Shown: in pieces, positions 59,601-64,000 of the stretch
Layout of the letters: each line of letters begins with the position of its first letter
Position numbering within the stretch: position 1 is the stretch's first letter
NCBI GenBank assembly: GCA_963971425.1
Contig: OZ020515.1
Span: 32,499,856 to 32,563,855, forward strand
Length of the DNA stretch: 64,000 nucleotides
Direction of reading: 5' to 3'
From: Bryoerythrophyllum caledonicum
Lineage: Eukaryota; Streptophyta; Bryopsida; Pottiales; Pottiaceae
The notes under the pieces: model-generated
Databases searched by the model: none
What the model was told of the DNA's origin: nothing
The model's input: only the letters and a program-made list of their open reading frames with translations
Made by a program: the position numbers and the translations under genes

Positions 59601-61491
59601 GCAAATCCTTCATGTTCCACTGAGCTGTCTTTTCTGGATACTTCTCAATGAACATTCTATTGGCATGCGCTGCTGCTTCACCAATCTCTTGCTGTACATT
59701 TCCACGAAAGATGTCAGGAATGAGACACAAAAATCATTAGAAAACCCTATACAAGAGACTAGAGAACTACTAGAAGATTCTCCAACACATAGTGCCGCCA
59801 ATTGTACCATCCTTGAAGGGGGTTAGAGGGAGGAACCCCTTGTCACTCCAACAGTGGCGCCGCTAGCGGCACCCCTTTTCAGACTACCCCAGGGTACCTA
59901 GCAGCCTCTAAAATAGTTAGTGCCGCCAGCGGCATTTACTCTACAGGATGCCTTGAACAAATCACTTGCACCTCTAAATGGGTGAGTTGCTGGCATCACT
60001 CCTTCTAAAGTCTGTCTCAAAGAAGCCATTTATACCAGAAAAAGAAGGTGCTACCAGCGGCACTCTGTATAACGGATGCCTTGAGCAAGAAACTTGAACC
60101 TCGTAAAGGGTGAGCCGCTGGCAGCGCTTCCACGAGAGGCTGCCTCAAGAAGCCATCAACACCCCAAGGAGAGGGTGCCGCCAGCGGCACCCTCTTTATG
60201 GGATGTCTTCAGCAAGACACTTGCACCTCCAAAATGATGAGCCACTAGCAGTTCTACCACTGGAGGCTGCCACAAAATAGCTTTAAGCATTCTGTAAAGG
60301 GAGTGCCGTTGGCGGCACTCCCTTCAGGAGCTGAAGATGGCATACATCTACCTCCACAAGCCATTTTCAAGGAGAATGATCAAACATTTGACTAATAAAA
60401 GTTGCCAGATAAATAAAATGTAGATCTAAGAAGTGAATAGTACCTGATATAGTACTCCAACAAGTCCCTTAACAGTAAGCGTGTACCATGTTGGAGTTCT
60501 ATCCTGTTTTGCAATCGCATCATCAATTTCAGCTTTGGTCACAAGGTTCTCAAAATATGAGAGGGGTTGCCTAGCAATTCGTTGAATTCTATAAAGCTTG
60601 TGGACTAGATTTGATTTCACGTGGCACCTCTGGTTCCGCCTTCATATGGAGTGGGTGGAGTTAGAGGACAAAATAGACAAATTTAAAAATATTTAAAATT
60701 TCAAGAAATCAAAACTTACCAATTGACTTGGTGGAGTGCAGTTACGAGAGGTCCTGTCGAACCTGTTGGAACATCCAAGATAATCGACTCCACTGCGTAA
60801 TGCCAATCTTTGTCATCACCGTGGTCTCTATTGATGATCTCCAGCCAAGCTTTGAGACGATGGTTCCCATCCCAAACATAGAACATCTTACCCGAATACT
60901 TCATCAAGTCTTCATCTGCGAGCAACTGTGCCTCAAACTCTTCATTCTTCTTCTTCCACAATGGACTCCATCCAAGAATAATCTCCTCGCTAACGTCAAG
61001 TGTCTTTCCCTGATCATTTTGCAATGCAACATAGAAAACGCCATGACCCTCCATGTATCCGGTACTCACGAAGTGAGCCCCTAAAGAGCTGACGTCGTTT
61101 GAGAGGGGCGGCCTCACCGCCAATACTTCCTTCATTCGACACAGTGGGATATCAATCTTGGACTTCTTCCGTGGCTTCATCCGTAGCTTCTCCAGAACAA
61201 GACTTGTGTTCACAGATTCCTGCAATACTAGTGTATCCATCTCTCTCCCCAAATCCTCAGCTGACATTTCCTCCCGAAGATCATCATCGACGTTCTCATC
61301 CTCCAAATTGATCTCATTGTCTTCATCTTCATTGTGATTGACCCCTGCATCTAGAGATTGGTTAAACAAATAGTGGAGAATACTGAACCGCTTCCAACAA
61401 TTTAGTTGCATTTGATACCTGAATTTTCTCGAATTGGAGGTTGCTCGTCGTCTACTTGGTCGACTTCGCGTTCCACGCCCTCAAGCTCCAT
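56667..61491 (-). pseudogene. ParB-like/N6-N4 DNA-methyltransferase-like fusion gene, locus B
   Basis: Nine exons: 61491-61419, 61344-60720, 60639-60444, 59691-59272, 59186-58152, 58075-57728, 57631-57364, 57278-57077, 56883-56667, together 1,128 codons with consistent phases. Exon 2 holds the ParB/sulfiredoxin-like domain: LAVRPPLSND, then FVSTGYMEGHG, then VWDGNHRLKAW (about residues 182-191). Exons 3-4 and the start of exon 5 are conserved with locus A but unrecognised. Exon 5 ends in an Ala/Glu/Lys coiled coil. Exons 6-8 are the methylase-like part: GGFNLIIGDFPDGMP (about residue 808, where DPPY is expected), ADAYGFYMLREWWG, WRGPREKD, VLDAFASTGNS (about 980) and GRHIVALEQD. Only two lesions are seen: TGA 58,775-58,773 and TAG 57,589-57,587, each where locus A has a sense codon. 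The first exon begins after an AG, so an upstream exon like those of locus A is probably missing or outside recognition. Confidence 0.82.
59840..60330. repeat. About 127-bp tandem repeat of GTGCCG-type hairpins in intron 3 of locus B
   Basis: Palindromes with core GTGCCG-N4-CGGCAC or decayed forms lie near 59,860, 59,930, 60,052, 60,118, 60,180 and 60,306. The stronger hairpins at 59,930, 60,052, 60,180 and 60,306 are spaced about 122-128 bp. Between them recur GATGCCTTGA(A/G)CAA and ACTTGCACCTC-like words, so the whole unit, not just the hairpin, is repeated. Confidence 0.85.
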
Positions 61492-63260
61492 ATCTGCAAC
61501 AAAGCATTCAGGTTAACTATAAATTTAACAGTGGGACAAACAAATAGTCATTGATGGTATGATTATATGAAGGAATAAGTGCATGCATATTCGTTAACAT
61601 CAAATCACAAATAAACATCACTGGTTGCCTAAATATTCTACATGCATGCAGTTGAATTTAATCATTAAGTGGTTCAGCTCTCTAATTGACAATTCAAAAA
61701 CCTGAAAGATCTCAAGTGAAGTGACCCTGAAATGAAAGAAGGTTGAATAATCAGCAAACCCAAGGTACGAGCCTTGCTGAACATGCCTACAAATATTAAG
61801 TGAAACAGTGCCAATATGCCAAACACATGCATATTGGGAACACTCACAAGTTTGGAAGGACCCCGTGAAGGAGGTGCCGTTAACGGCACTTGCTTTACAG
61901 GAGTCCTCGAATAATTCACCTGCCCGTCTCAACAGTGATCTCAAAATTAATAACCTTGAAACTTATGATCTCGAACTTGTGATCTCGAACTTATGATCTC
62001 GACTCATCTCATCTTGAAGTTATGACCTTGAACTTATGAACTGAAACTTATGTTCTTGAACTTCTGTAATGATCATAAACTTATGATTTGAACCTCGACT
62101 CATCTCAACAAAGCGTTTCAAAATTCCAGTTCACAAGCTAGATGCTATGGTATCTGACTTCTACTGCAGTATCTGACTTGCACGATAATCTACATAAAGT
62201 CCTCTACTCATCTCATTGCAGTATTATCAGTATTATCAGTATTATACATGACGAAGTATCCTACAGTATCATGAATATCAGAAGTACTCAATATCAGAAG
62301 TATCATGAAGTATCTTCAGTATTGCAGATGAAGCAAGAGCCGAGAACACAATGTTGGAAATGCACATGACCATATAAAAAACGGTAACAAAAAAGTTCAA
62401 GATGCACAGCATAAACTTCTAGTTGTAACTTGAACTTCTACTTCTAGAGTGGACTTCAAGTACTAGTAGTTGACTGTGACCGATTGATTTATGAATATGA
62501 GACAGAAAAATACGTCACTCTACTCAGTATCAACTGCAAACTTGTTAGGTAGGACCCCGTGAAGGAGGTGCCGCCAGCGGCACTTGCTTCACAAGTATCC
62601 TCGTACAATTCACCAAACCGGTCATCAAACCACTACTCCATTAATCCATTGCTCCATTAATGATTTCTAAACGAGAGGCATATCATCCCTGATTTAAGTG
62701 AAAGTTGTGGCAACCACGACTTAATTTCAGTCGTGGTTTTATGTATCTGAAGCACTGTCACCGTAGGTGTCATGACTCATAAAGTTCGATATCTCCTTCA
62801 AGACATGCCAGAAAGCAACCTGATAGTTGAAACAAACGGAGTGTGTCTTCCACAACACCGCGACCTCTCACTCTAATGTAGACCTTACGGTGACTCAAAA
62901 TAATTATACATTCTTCAGGTACAAAAATAATATAAGTTTCAGATCATAAGTTACAAAAGTCTCATAAGTTATGCAGTATCATCAGTTTCAGATCATTGTA
63001 GCCTCGACTCAACTCAACAGTGCGTTGCACTAGAATCTGAACTCAACTCAACGTTGGACGATAATCAGAACTCAACGTTGCACGCCCAACTCAACAGTTA
63101 AGGTATGTGACTTCTACTACAGTATCTCACTTGCTACACGATAGTCCACTACTCATCTCATTGCAGTATCATCAGTGTTGTTCATAAAGATGTAACATGA
63201 AGTATCATGAATATCAGAAGTTATCAATATCATAAAGTATCTTCAGTATTTCACATGAAG
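61492..63260. repeat. Repeat-rich flank with a duplicated hairpin block and a duplicated CAGTATC block
   Basis: GACCCCGTGAAGGAGGTGCCG at 61,860 and 62,551 begins two copies of a block that includes the hairpins GTGCCGTTAACGGCAC and GTGCCGCCAGCGGCAC. Around 61,950-62,080 the word GATCTCGAACTTATGA and variants repeat. 62,150-62,340 and 63,100-63,262 share a block rich in CAGTATC/AAGTATCATGA with the same order (CTACTCATCTCATTGCAGTA). No exon was found here, including the expected upstream exon of locus B. Confidence 0.65.
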
Positions 63261-63261
63261 C

Positions 63262-64000
63262 AAGAGTTTGTATCATGAGTTTCTTCCAAAACACATTATT
63301 TCTAGAGCTCCAGATTCCTGTCAACCTAGGCTCAGAGTTCAAGAGAAAAAAAACGATAAAATAATCTTCACCATCATCGCCGAGAAACTAGCTTCTTGAA
63401 TCATGTCAAGTATGTCACCGCAGATTCATGAGTTTGAGTCATGAATTTCTTCCGAAACACATTATTTTAAGAGCTCCAGATTCTTGTCAACCCAAGCTCA
63501 GAGTTCAAGAGAAAAAAAACGATAAAATAATCTTCACCATCATCGCCGAGAAACTAGCTTCTTGAATCATGAGTATCTCACCGCAGATTCATGAGTTTGA
63601 ATTATGAATTTCTTCCGAAACACATGATTTCTAGAGCTCCAGATTCTTGTCAATCCAACCTCAGAGTTCAAGGAAAAAAAAAACGATAAAATATTCGACA
63701 CAATCATTGCCGAGAACCTAGCTTCTTGAATCATGAGTAACTCACCGCAGATTCATGAGTTTGTATCATGAGTTTCTTCCAAAACACATTATTTTAAGAG
63801 CTCCAGATTCTTGTCAAGCCAGGCTCAGAGTTCAAGCAAAAAAAAACGATAAAATATTCTTCACCATCATCGCCGAGAAACTAGCTTCTTGAATCATGAG
63901 TATCTCACCACAGATTCATGAGTTTGAATCATGAATTTCTTCCAAGACACATTATTTCTAGAGCTCCAGATTCTTGTCAATCCAACCTCAGAGTTCAAGC
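63262..64000. repeat. About 164-bp tandem array, truncated by the window end
   Basis: The anchor ttcttcc within ATGAxTTTCTTCC occurs at 63,281, 63,447, 63,610, 63,774 and 63,937, spacing 163-166 bp. Each unit contains AGAGCTCCAGATTCTTGTCA, an A-run before CGATAAAATA, and CGCCGAGAAACTAGCTTCTT. At least four and a half units are present and the array continues beyond the window. Confidence 0.93.

Noticed and set aside
13753..61491. Bacterial or phage contamination as the source of the ParB-methylase genes
   Set aside because: Both loci have many GT-AG introns with conserved phases and are embedded in plant-type repeats beside MRE11.
56667..61491. Stop-codon reassignment or RNA editing to explain in-frame stops
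   Set aside because: MRE11 and both CACTA genes use the standard code with no internal stops, and all three stop triplets occur among the lesions.

Overview
This window is nuclear DNA of a green plant (streptophyte). The evidence is an MRE11 gene with 22 GT-AG exons, a plant-type CACTA (En/Spm) transposon, a chromodomain-type Ty3/gypsy remnant, long AT-rich intergenic stretches and many inverted-repeat elements. Two points hint at a charophyte alga or early-diverging land plant rather than a flowering plant: short elements that look like piggyBac MITEs (TTAA target sites, CCC termini), and a SWIM-zinc-finger gene type that I associate, from memory only, with such genomes. I cannot name the species.

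Layout: 1-2,760 is AT- and purine-rich with no gene. 2,761-4,530 is a tandem array with an exact 190-bp period that runs into a GC-rich minisatellite. 4,800-6,152 is the broken 3' end of a chromovirus with one LTR. 6,153-9,328 is repeat-like DNA with CCGGT- and CCCGGG-rich stretches. 9,329-11,398 (minus) is an unrecognised, broken spliced gene. 11,640-13,750 holds tandem and dispersed repeats. 13,753-19,141 (minus) is locus A of a two-member family: a ParB/sulfiredoxin-like domain followed by a coiled coil and a permuted N6/N4-type DNA-methyltransferase domain. 19,932-36,821 (plus) is a SWIM-finger transposase-like gene split by a 12.8-kb CACTA element (21,001-33,841). 37,300-43,090 is repeats and AT-rich spacer. 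43,797-49,531 (plus) is MRE11. 49,984-56,051 holds a cluster of TTAA-flanked inverted-repeat elements. 56,667-61,491 (minus) is locus B of the ParB-methyltransferase family. 61,500-64,000 is repeats, ending in a 164-bp tandem array that runs off the window.

How things fit together: the only clearly intact cellular gene is MRE11, the nuclease of the MRE11-RAD50-NBS1 DNA-repair complex; its exon model is 711 codons in frame. The CACTA element also looks complete: 30-bp perfect terminal inverted repeats, a GAG target duplication, an uninterrupted 1,086-codon TNPD-type transposase, an 852-codon TNPA-type protein and dense TGACTA/TAGTCA motifs. It also carries a SET-domain exon inside the first transposase intron, in the right phase to be spliced to the same first exon. 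Removing the element and one GAG restores the reading frame of the SWIM gene across the insertion point.

The most unusual content is the pair of ParB-plus-DNA-methyltransferase genes. That architecture is known to me from phages and bacterial mobile elements, but here the genes have conserved plant-type introns at both loci. Both copies carry in-frame stops at different places, and both have lost the DPPY catalytic motif, so they are probably pseudogenes or non-catalytic derivatives of a wider family. A short palindrome family (core GTGCCG-N4-CGGCAC) is scattered through introns and flanks of these loci.
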